This document shows, piece by piece, positions 37,249 to 45,332 of a stretch of 56,549 bases of DNA. The stretch comes from a virus. Position numbers and translations under genes: made by a program. Each line of letters starts with the position of its first letter. Position 1 is the first letter of the stretch. Under the pieces are notes generated by a model. The model had not been told where the DNA came from. It saw only the letters and a list, made by a program, of their open reading frames with translations, and did not search any database. The stretch lies in the IMG/VR virus record IMGVR_UViG_3300036846_000279, positions 1 through 56,549 of that record; one strand, given 5' to 3'.

Positions 37249-37656
37249 TTACCATTTTCTTCTTGAGACACGAAACAGAAACTCACGTCTTAGAAGATTA
37301 GCATGTTCGTCGTCGGCATTGTCGTACACATCGCCGAACTTCTCAAGAGTCTTACCACGTACAACTTCACGACCAAGATCAGTCAGTTCCCACTGACCTC
37401 TGACCTTAGCCTTTTCTAGCAGGCCCAACCTACTCATATGCGAAAAGCGAATTGACACGCAACGAATTGCGTGCCAATGCCAATCTGGATCACGTTTACC
37501 TCTGGGCCAGATTTGCAGAGCAACTTCTTCGATATCCGCAAGACCATCACTGTTACTCAAATCTCTCGCAATCGCTAGTAATTCACGATCTGAGAAATCA
37601 GTGATTCTTAGTGATGGGCCGCTACCGTTCCTGTTGTTATTCCTTCCACGCGGCAT
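37249..37656 (-). CDS. Winged-helix DNA-binding protein
   Basis: ATG at 37656 (behind AAGGTGGCGG) gives 135 residues. After a disordered N-terminus, FSDRELLAIARDLS...IEEVALQIWP...IRCVSIRFSHMSRLGLLEKAK...WELTDLGREVVRG is a typical wHTH pattern with the wing before 'LT..G'. It overlaps the upstream gene, itself a wHTH protein, so the two may act together as early regulators. Confidence 0.7.
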   Translation of the reverse strand: MPRGRNNNRNGSGPSLRITDFSDRELLAIARDLSNSDGLADIEEVALQIWPRGKRDPDWHWHAIRCVSIRFSHMSRLGLLEKAKVRGQWELTDLGREVVRGKTLEKFGDVYDNADDEHANLLRREFLFRVSRRKW

Positions 37657-38053
37657 AAGCGTGCCCGCCACCTTGCACACTACGAGTAGCACGAATCAGA
37701 TTGTTCTCACGCAGCCATGCCATTGATTTACCAGCGGTGGAAGGATGAAGCTCAGTAACGTTGGCAATCTCTGTGACTGTCCAATCTTCCTTCTCTGAGT
37801 CGTTCATCACTTTGAGAAGCTGGTCAGCAGTCGGTGGCTTACCTGTGGGGTTTTTGCTATTGCTGCTGCTACGCTTACCAGTGTTCTTCTTACCAGCAAG
37901 CACAGTGAGAGTTTTCTCAACACGCTTGTATTCACGCTTAGCTGTATCAAGTTCCTTTTCCAATCTAACGACATTCAAGGAAAGATCAACAGCAGCACTT
38001 TCGAGGGATTCTTTTACCCTAGTCAGAACCTTGTCTACATCTACTTCTGACAT
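37637..38053 (-). CDS. Coiled-coil plus winged-helix protein
   Basis: The 138-residue protein has an N-terminal coiled coil (about 5-50: VVRLEKELDTAKREYKRVE), a Ser/Lys/Asn linker, and a C-terminal wHTH (WTVTEIANVTELHPSTAGKSMAWLRENNLI). It starts 8 bases after AAACGGGAG, one of the best copies of the start-associated motif. Probably a dimeric DNA-binding protein. Confidence 0.7.
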   Translation of the reverse strand: MSEVDVDKVLTRVKESLESAAVDLSLNVVRLEKELDTAKREYKRVEKTLTVLAGKKNTGKRSSSNSKNPTGKPPTADQLLKVMNDSEKEDWTVTEIANVTELHPSTAGKSMAWLRENNLIRATRSVQGGGHAYAAWKE

Positions 38054-38085
38054 TTTCTCTCCCGTTTAGCTGTGGGGTTTTTAGC

Positions 38086-38247
38086 TTAGGTCAGTACGAC
38101 TTTAATCTCGTCGTCTTCAAACCTTACGTCTTTGAGATGGAGCTTTGTAACAACTTCACCTGAAAGCCAAAACGTGACTGACTCTTCACCATGATCGTCG
38201 ATAAGTAACATCAAGTCTTCGACCATGTTAGCTTCATTAGGCTCCAT
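38086..38247 (-). CDS. Small acidic protein
   Basis: ATG at 38247 behind AAGGGAGG gives 53 residues with two strands in the second half (VTFWLSGEVV, FEDDEIKVVL). Unrecognised. Part of a run of five overlapping small acidic genes. Confidence 0.6.
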   Translation of the reverse strand: MEPNEANMVEDLMLLIDDHGEESVTFWLSGEVVTKLHLKDVRFEDDEIKVVLT

Positions 38248-38258
38248 TGTTGCCTCCC

Positions 38259-38429
38259 TTAGTAGACGAGACACACTTCGATAATGACAGCGTTCTCGGT
38301 CTTGTCGTAGTTGATATCGGTAATCATCATGCGATTACCTTCATCATCAAAGATGATGAGCTTACGATCAGGCTGCGACTCCATCTGAGCCTTCAATTCC
38401 TCAGTAGCTTCTTCATGTGTCAGTTTCAC
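38259..38429 (-). CDS. 56-residue small acidic protein
   Basis: GTG at 38429, in a GTGA overlap with the upstream gene and after AACGGGAGCAGAT. The protein starts helical (THEEATEELKAQME) and continues as strands (KLIIFDDEGNRMMITDI, NAVIIEVCLV). It resembles the C-terminal strands of the neighbouring small genes. Function unknown. Confidence 0.6.
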   Translation of the reverse strand: MKLTHEEATEELKAQMESQPDRKLIIFDDEGNRMMITDINYDKTENAVIIEVCLVY

Positions 38430-38641
38430 ATCTGCTCCCGTTCTTCAAGATACTCTTCGATGTTTTCGATCATGGCCTTGATTGTGTCTTGGGTCATAAA
38501 TTCGTGGAAAGAATCCATATCCTCAATGTCTCCGTGGATATGGATAGCCACATTTCCATCCCAAACCTTGCTAACCATAATCGACTTGAAGAAATCAAGT
38601 GCTTCTTTCGGATCTTCAAAGACTACCGTAACGGAAATCAT
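38426..38641 (-). CDS. Small acidic alpha/beta protein
   Basis: ATG at 38641 (TGATG overlap) gives 71 residues with a beta-alpha-beta-alpha pattern (ISVTVVFEDPKEALDFFKS...VAIHIHGD...IEEYLEERE), ferredoxin-like in outline. No family assigned. Confidence 0.6.
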   Translation of the reverse strand: MISVTVVFEDPKEALDFFKSIMVSKVWDGNVAIHIHGDIEDMDSFHEFMTQDTIKAMIENIEEYLEEREQM

Positions 38642-38847
38642 CAGCAGATACACTCTGTGGTCAAAGCCTTGAAATGCGCTGCTGGCTTTTCTTCATCAGA
38701 GTAAGTTGCTGTGATCCACCAATTAGTTTCCGTTCCATCAATGGGTCCGAAATCAATCATATCCAACTTGACTTCGACACCACGCTTAGCAGCCTTTTCC
38801 TTCATTCTCATAAGCGAATCGAAGTTGCATGGCGTAAGCTCACTCAT
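38641..38847 (-). CDS. Small hypothetical protein
   Basis: The 68-residue protein overlaps both neighbours. It contains a helix (MRMKEKAAKRGVEVK) and a strand-rich end with TETNWWITATYSDEE. Unrecognised. Confidence 0.6.
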   Translation of the reverse strand: MSELTPCNFDSLMRMKEKAAKRGVEVKLDMIDFGPIDGTETNWWITATYSDEEKPAAHFKALTTECIC

Positions 38848-39013
38848 AGGGACCTACCTTGTTACGCTTGGCAAAAGCGTCTGCCACGATAACACCCGAT
38901 AAAACTCGTGGCAGATTCTGCATCAGACCACAAGTGCATACATCACTTGTGAGTCCCTTCTCACATTCTTCAGAGTGATACACATACCTTCTGAAGAATT
39001 CAACGATCGACAT
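38840..39013 (-). CDS. Small Cys-containing protein
   Basis: ATG at 39013 after GCGGAGAT gives 57 residues. C-x8-C-x-C (ECEKGLTSDVCTC) might bind zinc. Longer upstream starts pass through the Asp-codon repeat of the previous gene in another frame and would give a poly-Met run, so they are rejected. Confidence 0.6.
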   Translation of the reverse strand: MSIVEFFRRYVYHSEECEKGLTSDVCTCGLMQNLPRVLSGVIVADAFAKRNKVGPYE

Positions 39014-39020
39014 ATCTCCG

Positions 39021-39272
39021 CTACTCATCATCATCATCATCATCATCATCATCTTCATCAGTCGGTGCGATTCGATCCCCAAAAGGGCCACTAGCACTCT
39101 CAGTAACAAAGATATTAGTAAGCCCGTTTGGTTCATCAACACGCATTACAGCCATCTCATGCTCTATGCTTGGATTAGACAGAAAGAGAAAATCATGAAT
39201 GTCTCCAGCTATCTTCAAGATTTCCTCTTCTGTCTTATCCCTAATGACGAATTCCAACTGGTAATCATTCAT
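39021..39272 (-). CDS. Small protein with poly-Asp tail
   Basis: ATG at 39272 gives 83 residues. The body is alpha/beta; the C-terminus is EDDDDDDDDDE, encoded by a GAT trinucleotide repeat (about 39025-39055). Such a repeat is prone to length change. The gene follows the second homing endonuclease, whose C-terminus (DDEDDE) is also acidic. Confidence 0.6.
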   Translation of the reverse strand: MNDYQLEFVIRDKTEEEILKIAGDIHDFLFLSNPSIEHEMAVMRVDEPNGLTNIFVTESASGPFGDRIAPTDEDDDDDDDDDE

Positions 39273-39726
39273 CATCTTCGTCGTCTTTCTGGACTCCGAA
39301 GATCTTTGCAAGCACCTTTTGTTTGGCTTCTTGGTAGGCTTGTGCTGCATCTTCTTCTCGATCAAATCGACCAAGAAAGATTGGCTTATAATCTATACTT
39401 ATCATCGCCTTCCATTTCTTCCTTGAAGATTCCCAATGATAACCTTTAGCCTCACGCCAGCGAAGATGCTGATTGTCGCTATTTGTTCCCACTTTTAGAT
39501 TCTCTCGTCTGTTATCTAGACCATCATCATTCAAGTGAAGAACTATTTTGCCGCTTCCTGGCTTTGCTATGAACTCGTGCATACTAAGCCACGGATTACC
39601 ACTCTCATATGCGTACCAATGACCTTGCCAAGTAACTCTAGCAATCCATTTACGTTGTGATACACGTTCGTAATCTTCGTCAGAAACGAGAGCTGTTTTG
39701 CCCTGAGTTAGGCTAATCTTCCTCAT
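39265..39726 (-). CDS. HNH-AP2 homing endonuclease 2
   Basis: ATG at 39726, overlapping the helicase stop by 14 bases, gives 153 residues beginning MRKISLTQGKTALVSDEDYE, parallel to homing endonuclease 1. The HNH core is changed from DHINGN to LHLNDD, keeping His and Asn. The AP2 part (GYHWESSRKKWKAMISI...FLGRFDREEDAAQAYQEA) is intact. It is inserted directly after the SNF2-type helicase gene. Confidence 0.85.
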   Translation of the reverse strand: MRKISLTQGKTALVSDEDYERVSQRKWIARVTWQGHWYAYESGNPWLSMHEFIAKPGSGKIVLHLNDDGLDNRRENLKVGTNSDNQHLRWREAKGYHWESSRKKWKAMISIDYKPIFLGRFDREEDAAQAYQEAKQKVLAKIFGVQKDDEDDE

Positions 39727-41293
39727 CAACCTGGGACCCGAAGATTTGCATGAACCAGCCATGCTTGGTATTGACTGCATCAAGCACTCTGTAGTCTACA
39801 GTATTCCTGGCTCTGATGTAGATAAGCTGTGCAGGCTGAGTCTGTCCTGGTCTAAACACTCGACCTATAGCCTGCTTATTCTTAGCAGGCGACCAATGCT
39901 GATCGAGGAAGATAGCTCTGTGGGCGCTTGTGAGGTTGATTGATTCACTACCTACATCAAGCGTACACATGAATACCTGATGCTTCTTGGCAGGGAATGT
40001 CTCCTTCCACATCTCAAACCGCTGCTGTTCATTCATCTCAGCTCGCAGATGGAGATAAGGAATCTTAGCCTTAGTCAGTCTACCTTTCAGCAACTCCAGT
40101 GGATCTTTGAAGTTACTGAACACAACGATCTGATCCTTACGTTCCTCATCCCATTCCAGTGACTCGATAACCTCCATCGCAGCATCAAGCTTAGAAGACG
40201 GATCTTCGAGTTTAACCTGAATCACACGCCTACCCATTTTCCAATCGAATTCATCCCGAATTACCTTCGGAGTAGCGACTGAAATCTGACGCAAACGATT
40301 GAGCATTGATAGAACGTTAGGTGACTGCAACGGCTCACCTTGCTGATCGAGAGTCTGAAGGTACTTCAGAATCTCATCATACATCTTACGCTGAGTAGCG
40401 TTAAGATCAACAGGCACAACCGTTTCGATAGGCTCAGGAATGTTGGGGAAGCATTCAAGCATAGTACGCCTAACGCCTACCCTCTTAACTAGATCCCTGA
40501 ATTCAGCCTCACGCTGAGGTTTGATACCTACGATCTTACGATAGCCACCATCGTAATCCTCTTCACAGTAAGCCTCACGGAACTTCCAATAAGACGAGTA
40601 AGTCTTAGGATACAAGAAGTTCAGCAGCGACCAGATTTCCGCAGGGTTATTGACAAACCCGGTTCCAGTCATAATATGCTTATACTGCGCTTTGAGTTTC
40701 TTGATGTTCTTCGTCCACTGTGTATCCTGGTTCTTCATACGGTGAGCCTCATCGACAACCACCATATCCCAATGCATACGAAACAGAACGTTACACTTTG
40801 GGATCACCATTTCAAACGTACCATCATCGTTAATGATGGGCATTCCATGCTCGTCCTTAGCTTGACGAGGAATACATGCTTTGTTGGTGAAGCAGTTATA
40901 GTGAGCCACAACCACCACAGGATGCATGTTCAGTGGATCAGGCAACTTCACATCAACCGGAACAGGCTTACCACCGACAACCAACTGAAACTTCGTTGTG
41001 CTGGTAGTAAAAACTGTCCAGTCAGGCAATACCTCCGGCAAAGATTCGTAGTACGTTCCCTTACCAGATTTGGTTGTGATAACCAAGATGCGCGGATTAG
41101 GGACGTGACGAGTTTTATGACTCCAAAGCCACTCAGCAGTTGAAGTCTTCATCGCGCCCATCTCACTGAAGTTAGCAGAACTATCCTGCTCAATCAGCCT
41201 AGTCAAATCTTCACGCTGGAAATCGTGCATGAAGAACTTACCACCTGGCTTCTTCCTCAGTAGAGGCTGCCGCACCAGCATTTCTTCACTCAT
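39713..41293 (-). CDS. SNF2-type DEAH helicase
   Basis: The 526-residue protein has SEMGAMKTSTAEW as an altered motif I (GAMKT), VVVDEAHRMKN as motif II, MTGTGF as motif III, then VFSNFKD (motif IV), TLDVGSESINLT (motif V) and QAIGRVFRPGQ (motif VI). The order and spacing match SNF2/RapA-like helicases used by phages for replication or recombination. Its last base region overlaps the homing endonuclease start. Confidence 0.88.
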   Translation of the reverse strand: MSEEMLVRQPLLRKKPGGKFFMHDFQREDLTRLIEQDSSANFSEMGAMKTSTAEWLWSHKTRHVPNPRILVITTKSGKGTYYESLPEVLPDWTVFTTSTTKFQLVVGGKPVPVDVKLPDPLNMHPVVVVAHYNCFTNKACIPRQAKDEHGMPIINDDGTFEMVIPKCNVLFRMHWDMVVVDEAHRMKNQDTQWTKNIKKLKAQYKHIMTGTGFVNNPAEIWSLLNFLYPKTYSSYWKFREAYCEEDYDGGYRKIVGIKPQREAEFRDLVKRVGVRRTMLECFPNIPEPIETVVPVDLNATQRKMYDEILKYLQTLDQQGEPLQSPNVLSMLNRLRQISVATPKVIRDEFDWKMGRRVIQVKLEDPSSKLDAAMEVIESLEWDEERKDQIVVFSNFKDPLELLKGRLTKAKIPYLHLRAEMNEQQRFEMWKETFPAKKHQVFMCTLDVGSESINLTSAHRAIFLDQHWSPAKNKQAIGRVFRPGQTQPAQLIYIRARNTVDYRVLDAVNTKHGWFMQIFGSQVDEED

Positions 41294-41313
41294 TTGTTAC
41301 CTCCCTTCGTGCC

Positions 41314-41754
41314 TTAGCTAACAAAGTAGTTTTCCCAATGATTGCCACCATCTTGCTGACCATCAGGGAAGACTATCACGTAAGGCTTCTTACGCTTTCT
41401 AGCAAGTCTAACGACCTGCCATGTACCTGAGCCACGATGTAGCTCAGACTTGTTGAACGGAGCAATCACCACAACATTGCTAACTCTCACAATGTTCTGA
41501 TTCCTAATTGAATAGGGCTGCGGAGGTTCAACTTCCGTAGCATTGCAGTAGGCTCTCTGCTTAGGATTCTCAGGAGGATGCAGACGAATATTGTAACCAA
41601 GATCCATAGCAATACGATGGACCTCTTCGTCTGACCCTTCACAATCACCATGATTGAGCCAAGTACCTAATTTAGCAGAGCTAAGCAGCCGTGAGATTAC
41701 GGCTGTTTGAGCAGGTGTCATACCCCTGCGAGTTCCGCTGAATCCTACTTCCAA
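41314..41754 (-). CDS. SLOG-family protein (YspA/DprA-like)
   Basis: TTG at 41754, behind AACGGGAGACAAC, gives 146 residues. FSGTRRGMTPAQ at the start, NHGDCEGSDEEVHRIA, and VVIAPFNKSELHRGSGTW are typical of the Rossmann-like SLOG superfamily (GTR-G and G..G.D motifs). SLOG proteins bind nucleotide-derived ligands; phage homologues are often in early regions with unproven roles, possibly counter-defence signalling. Confidence 0.75.
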   Translation of the reverse strand: MEVGFSGTRRGMTPAQTAVISRLLSSAKLGTWLNHGDCEGSDEEVHRIAMDLGYNIRLHPPENPKQRAYCNATEVEPPQPYSIRNQNIVRVSNVVVIAPFNKSELHRGSGTWQVVRLARKRKKPYVIVFPDGQQDGGNHWENYFVS

Positions 41755-41785
41755 AGTTGTCTCCCGTTCGAGCTATATTGCTTAC

Positions 41786-42190
41786 TTATGATAACTCACT
41801 GAGAATATGAGCTAAAGCGTCTGTCTTGCTCATACCCTTTTCACGATACAAATAGACGTATCGCCGTGAGTATCTTCTACAGCTTTTGTATTTTCTACAG
41901 AAGATGGCGTTGCGTTTACCTCGCTTTATTCGATTGCCACACACAATACAAATAGGGCGCGCTGGCCCAAGTGAGATAGCATCAATTGCTTGCCAAACTG
42001 ACAAGCCACGCGAGATGTAATATTCAAGATGATCTGCGTTAAGCCTTAGATACCCTTCTACTGTGTCTCTTAGCTTGGGTACGCATTCTTCACAGAATCC
42101 TGAATCAGTTTCACCTTCGTAGAATTTCCCGCAATTAGGACAGACATAGCTTTCTGTTTGCCCTAAACTTTGAGTAACGGAGGAGCGCAT
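41786..42190 (-). CDS. Double zinc-finger protein
   Basis: The 134-residue protein has one C-x2-C...C-x2-C finger (CPNCGKFYEGETDSGFCEEC) and a second Cys cluster (CIVCGNRIKRGKRNAIFCR followed by SCRR). It is basic at the C-terminus. Probably DNA- or RNA-binding. Promoter 42281-42309 lies upstream. Confidence 0.65.
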   Translation of the reverse strand: MRSSVTQSLGQTESYVCPNCGKFYEGETDSGFCEECVPKLRDTVEGYLRLNADHLEYYISRGLSVWQAIDAISLGPARPICIVCGNRIKRGKRNAIFCRKYKSCRRYSRRYVYLYREKGMSKTDALAHILSELS

Positions 42191-42210
42191 TTCCCCAGAA
42201 TGCGAACTAG

Positions 42211-42480
42211 TTAAATGCGCTTCACTCCGTTACTACGACTGTCACCCGAAACGGGAGAAACGGATGACACCGCATGACACAGGGTAGCATAATTGCTAGC
42301 CTTTGTCAAGTCATTCGCTTCACCAGTTACACCATCAGTCGCGGGTCCCCAAGTTACACCATCATTCGTGAGAACCACACGATAGCCACGATTGAGGATA
42401 TCTTCAATCTCATCATATCCCCAAATCGCAATCTCATGGTCAAGAAACTTGCGCTCAGTTGTGTAATCAACTGCGGTCAT
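42211..42480 (-). CDS. Small protein with promoter inside its 3' end
   Basis: The 89-residue ORF starts at an ATG with AAGGAGCT upstream. The first 55 residues look globular (WGYDEIEDILNRGYRVVLTNDG). The codons for about residues 55-67 contain the TTGACA/TGCTACCCT promoter of the next gene, and the C-terminal 30 residues are low-complexity Ser/Val. Confidence 0.6.
   Translation of the reverse strand: MTAVDYTTERKFLDHEIAIWGYDEIEDILNRGYRVVLTNDGVTWGPATDGVTGEANDLTKASNYATLCHAVSSVSPVSGDSRSNGVKRI
42281..42309 (-). promoter_or_regulatory. Extended -10 promoter
   Basis: Minus strand TTGACA (42304-42309), 17-base spacer, TGC-TACCCT (42281-42286). It points to the zinc-finger gene at 42190. Confidence 0.65.
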
Positions 42481-42502
42481 AATAAGCTCCTTGTTTACTG
42501 TG

Positions 42503-42585
42503 GGTGAGCTTGTTGAGTCTCAATCTACCCTCCCCAGAGAACTAGACTGAGACTCAACAAGCTCACCTAGTTAGACTAGGTGAGC
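42503..42585 (-). promoter_or_regulatory. Overlapping double hairpin (element F)
   Basis: A 20-bp perfect inverted repeat (42503-42522 with 42548-42567) shares GCTCACC at 42561-42567 with a second 10-bp hairpin (GCTCACCTAG with CTAGGTGAGC, 42561-42585). The two folds exclude each other. It fills the gap between the genes at 42605 and 42480. No U-tract. Confidence 0.8.
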
Positions 42586-42604
42586 CTGCTTAGTTGGCTT
42601 AACC

Positions 42605-42928
42605 TTAGACTGCAACCTCGTCGGCAACCTCAGCCGTCTCAGTCTCATCGACAAGGCCAGAAGCCTGAAGGTTGATGAGGTAAACCTGATCCTCATTAGC
42701 GATAACCTTCACGTACTCGCTACCCTCCTTAGCCTCCTTGTTTTCCTTCGCGTTCTCGAAACCCTGCTTAAGAGTCGTAGCCTTTTTGTCCTTCAGTTCC
42801 GGCCACGTCTCGTTTACCAGAACACCCTGCTCGCCTGATGCGAGAAAAGCATTCAGCTTCTCGATATACATACCCTTCGTGCGAGTCTTGCTAAGAAGGG
42901 CTGCAATCTGATCGGCGGTAAGTGCCAT
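42605..42928 (-). CDS. Small early protein, QIxxLL family
   Basis: The 107-residue protein has an N-terminal ADQIAALLSK helix and a core (YIEKLNAFLASGEQG...ETWPELKDKKATTLKQGFENA) clearly paralogous to the protein at 50700-51035. The acidic C-terminus ends EVADEVAV. Similar N-terminal QI-x2-LL motifs occur at 43520 and 52938. Function unknown. Confidence 0.7.
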   Translation of the reverse strand: MALTADQIAALLSKTRTKGMYIEKLNAFLASGEQGVLVNETWPELKDKKATTLKQGFENAKENKEAKEGSEYVKVIANEDQVYLINLQASGLVDETETAEVADEVAV

Positions 42929-43035
42929 ATGTTTTAACTCCCTTTCGTTGTTTTGCCATTCGGCAATTGATTTACGTGCAATCGCTGTAACTCTCTCCGT
43001 TCCAGCGAAACCTTTTTAACTCCCGTTACCTGACC

Positions 43036-43527
43036 TTACTTGGTAACCTCGCTGTCACGCTCTAGCTGTGACAACCGATTTTCGTGATTCCTTAGTGCCT
43101 GACTGATATTTATACCTCCTTGTGATTCGCGCCACGCTTCCAACCGTCTCACGCGGGTTTCAAGCTCTACTAGAAGTGTAGCAGGGTTCGCGCCGTGAGT
43201 CAAGCCCTCGAATGTAAAATCTTCCGGGGGACGATACAGCCGCACTTCCGACCCTACCCCCCGAGCGCCTCTCTTTACTATCTGAATTGACCCACTTTGG
43301 ATAAGCATTCGTCGAATCCTAGAATAATAGGCTGACGAGATTCCCAATTGATTGAAGAGTTCCGTGACCTTTCCGACAAACACATGAACGTCGTCTTCCT
43401 GGTAACTCCGCTCTAGCATAGCGTCATACAACCTTCGTGCATGAGTAGCGATTGCTAGCTCTTTCTCTTCAGCGGGCTGTTCAGGCTGAGCGGGCTGAGC
43501 GGACTGACTGGTTTCTACTTCACTCAT
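43036..43527 (-). CDS. Winged-helix/coiled-coil protein
   Basis: ATG at 43527 (overlap with upstream stop) gives 163 residues. After a Pro/Glu/Gln-rich N-terminus comes a wHTH-like part (VGKVTELFNQLGISSAYYSRIRRMLIQSGSIQIVKRG) and a C-terminal coiled coil (LLVELETRVRRLEAWRES). Probably an early regulator. Confidence 0.62.
   Translation of the reverse strand: MSEVETSQSAQPAQPEQPAEEKELAIATHARRLYDAMLERSYQEDDVHVFVGKVTELFNQLGISSAYYSRIRRMLIQSGSIQIVKRGARGVGSEVRLYRPPEDFTFEGLTHGANPATLLVELETRVRRLEAWRESQGGINISQALRNHENRLSQLERDSEVTK
43175..43203 (-). promoter_or_regulatory. Extended -10 promoter inside 43036 gene
   Basis: Minus strand TTGACT (43198-43203), 17-base spacer, TGC-TACACT (43175-43180). It lies within the coding sequence, and would drive the gene at 42928. 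Confidence 0.55.
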
Positions 43528-43834
43528 CTGTATCACTTCCTACCTGCAATTGGTTGGGGTTTATAGCCATCCAACCTTCGAGAAAACAGATCCGACACAT
43601 AAACTGTCCACTAACCATAGCCACGACAGTCTTGTGTTTATCTCTCAGATCTGGACAATCGGGATTCTCACATATTGCTAGCTCACCAGTCTCTTCATCG
43701 AGAATCTTGTGAGCTAGCAAGAACCATGTTTTGTAATCCCTAACCGATGTATCTGGACCAGTCTTGCGTTTTCCACCACGCTTCTTCTGTGGTAGAGCTA
43801 GCAAGGCTTTAATCTGATCTGCCGATAGGCTCAC
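43520..43834 (-). CDS. Small zinc-ribbon protein, QIxxLL type
   Basis: GTG start at 43834, 104 residues. The N-terminal SADQIKALLALP repeats the small-protein motif seen at 42605. A zinc ribbon follows: CENPDC then CRIC. A basic stretch (KKRGGKRKTG) suggests nucleic-acid binding. Confidence 0.65.
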   Translation of the reverse strand: MSLSADQIKALLALPQKKRGGKRKTGPDTSVRDYKTWFLLAHKILDEETGELAICENPDCPDLRDKHKTVVAMVSGQFMCRICFLEGWMAINPNQLQVGSDTDE

Positions 43835-43851
43835 TACTGAGCCGCCTTTCT

Positions 43852-44160
43852 TTAGCTACCGAAACTGGGGATCGGTGGCTGAGCAGTCTGTACAGGCTCA
43901 GTAGGCTTAGGCGTCACAGCACTTACGGCATTCTGATCTTCCGTAAGACTGACTCCACCCTCAACACGCTCAGGCACAACCTTGTAGCTGTTTGCGATAG
44001 ACTCCTGAATGACTGCAATACCAGCCTCAAGAGCCTTACCGAGAACTTCCATGTTAGGAAGCTCACGACCATTAACACTCAAGCCGATTTCACACTCGAC
44101 TTTAGTGTAACGATCCCGAGTTTGCAAATCGAAGTTCTGACGAATACCTGTCTTAGGCAT
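43852..44160 (-). CDS. Small hypothetical protein
   Basis: The 102-residue protein starts after AAACGGGAGAAATGAAAGG. The first 60 residues are ordered; the rest is Pro/Thr/Val-rich. Unrecognised. Confidence 0.62.
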   Translation of the reverse strand: MPKTGIRQNFDLQTRDRYTKVECEIGLSVNGRELPNMEVLGKALEAGIAVIQESIANSYKVVPERVEGGVSLTEDQNAVSAVTPKPTEPVQTAQPPIPSFGS

Positions 44161-44191
44161 ATCTACCTTTCATTTCTCCCGTTTATGGGAC

Positions 44192-44401
44192 TTACGGACT
44201 TACCAGAACAGGCTGCTCAGGCACAGTCTCTTCAATCGCAATCATGATTGAATCACTAGCCTTAGCAACCGTTGCTTCTTTCGTACCGCGAGTCACTGTA
44301 ATCTGCCGTGACATATTCGCGGAGACTTGATCTACAGCGTTACGAATGTCACGCCAAAAGATCTCGTCTTCAGTATTTACTACGTTACCTTTACTAGCCA
44401 C
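44192..44401 (-). CDS. Small hypothetical protein
   Basis: The 69-residue protein starts with GTG overlapping the upstream stop. The sequence (FWRDIRNAVDQVSANMSRQI) suggests a helix followed by strands and a Pro/Val tail. Unrecognised. Confidence 0.58.
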   Translation of the reverse strand: MASKGNVVNTEDEIFWRDIRNAVDQVSANMSRQITVTRGTKEATVAKASDSIMIAIEETVPEQPVLVSP

Positions 44402-44696
44402 GATCCAACCAATGCCTATTCATGGCTTTAAGCTCAAACCAACCGCAAGGAACAGTACCTTCGATAGGACTGACCCAAGCAAAACCAGGCCGCTTATCGT
44501 AGTTAATCTTGTATTCCCTACCGTTGTCAAGCCTAACCTTCGGAAGCTTATGCTTGAAGGTTGCAATCAGAACAGTCTTGTTCAGCGGATTCAGCCAATC
44601 GTAATACTTATCCTTCTCATTGGCTTTCTCCACTGACGGACTTCTTGGTTGCACAGGTTGGTTCGCAAGAATACGATTGCCTTTAACTTGTGGCAT
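44394..44696 (-). CDS. Small hypothetical protein
   Basis: This 100-residue protein is Pro/Lys/Trp rich, with no known motif. It is coupled on both sides (ATG in overlap with the upstream stop, downstream GTG overlap). Beta-rich C-terminal half (KVRLDNGREYKINYDKRPG). Confidence 0.58.
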   Translation of the reverse strand: MPQVKGNRILANQPVQPRSPSVEKANEKDKYYDWLNPLNKTVLIATFKHKLPKVRLDNGREYKINYDKRPGFAWVSPIEGTVPCGWFELKAMNRHWLDRG

Positions 44697-45010
44697 TATC
44701 CATCCTCGCCTTGTAGTTCTCTGCTTAGAGCAGACATTCTACCTTCAGCCAATCGAGTCATACTTGTACTCAACTCAATCAGCCTTACCAGAACTGTCTG
44801 ACATTCCCTGACATTCCTTAGTACCGTATCTGCTGCTCTAAATGTCCTATCATCGGGCATCGAAAGCAATATACTGACAGGTACTACTTGTTCAGTTATC
44901 TTGTCATTCAATTCTAGAACTTCACCAACGAGAGCCTGATTATCCAGCATGAACTGCTTGAGATATTCAGCCTCAAAAGCGATTTGTTCCGCTCTTTTCT
45001 GAGTAGGCAT
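44696..45010 (-). CDS. Helical small protein
   Basis: The 104-residue protein is helical throughout (AEQIAFEAEYLKQFMLDNQ...), with coiled-coil character near the end. Unrecognised. Confidence 0.58.
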   Translation of the reverse strand: MPTQKRAEQIAFEAEYLKQFMLDNQALVGEVLELNDKITEQVVPVSILLSMPDDRTFRAADTVLRNVRECQTVLVRLIELSTSMTRLAEGRMSALSRELQGEDG

Positions 45011-45023
45011 TAACTCTGCCTAC

Positions 45024-45209
45024 TTAATCCTCGATCTTGCAGTACCAACCCTCGGGCAGCATATCGTTGATAACGTTCTCGACCTTACCAAGGTCAAGTT
45101 CGTTAACCTCAACTTCAATACCACGCTCAGCCAAATCAATATTTGGCTCACCCGAAACATCAGGACCCATGATCCTGAGCCGGTAACTAACAATACGAGT
45201 TGTACCCAT
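45024..45209 (-). CDS. Small acidic protein
   Basis: The 61-residue protein starts behind TTAGGAGGTAAC, an excellent site. It is a beta-alpha protein ending in GWYCKIED. Unrecognised. Confidence 0.6.
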   Translation of the reverse strand: MGTTRIVSYRLRIMGPDVSGEPNIDLAERGIEVEVNELDLGKVENVINDMLPEGWYCKIED

Positions 45210-45217
45210 GTTACCTC

Positions 45218-45301
45218 CTAACCAAGGTAGTACCTAAATGCGATTACCGCCTCAACTGTGAGGATAAGTACCGCTGCATAGACTACTACCCATTTGGTCA
45301 T
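45218..45301 (-). CDS. 27-residue membrane peptide
   Basis: ATG at 45301. The peptide is one hydrophobic helix (WVVVYAAVLILTVEAVIAF). The stop TAG is part of the ribosome-binding site of the next gene. It is too short for routine calling, but its position between a structured element and a coupled gene supports it. Confidence 0.5.
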   Translation of the reverse strand: MTKWVVVYAAVLILTVEAVIAFRYYLG

Positions 45302-45332
45302 TGTGGTCTTGCTAACTTCAGCTAATGCTAAA

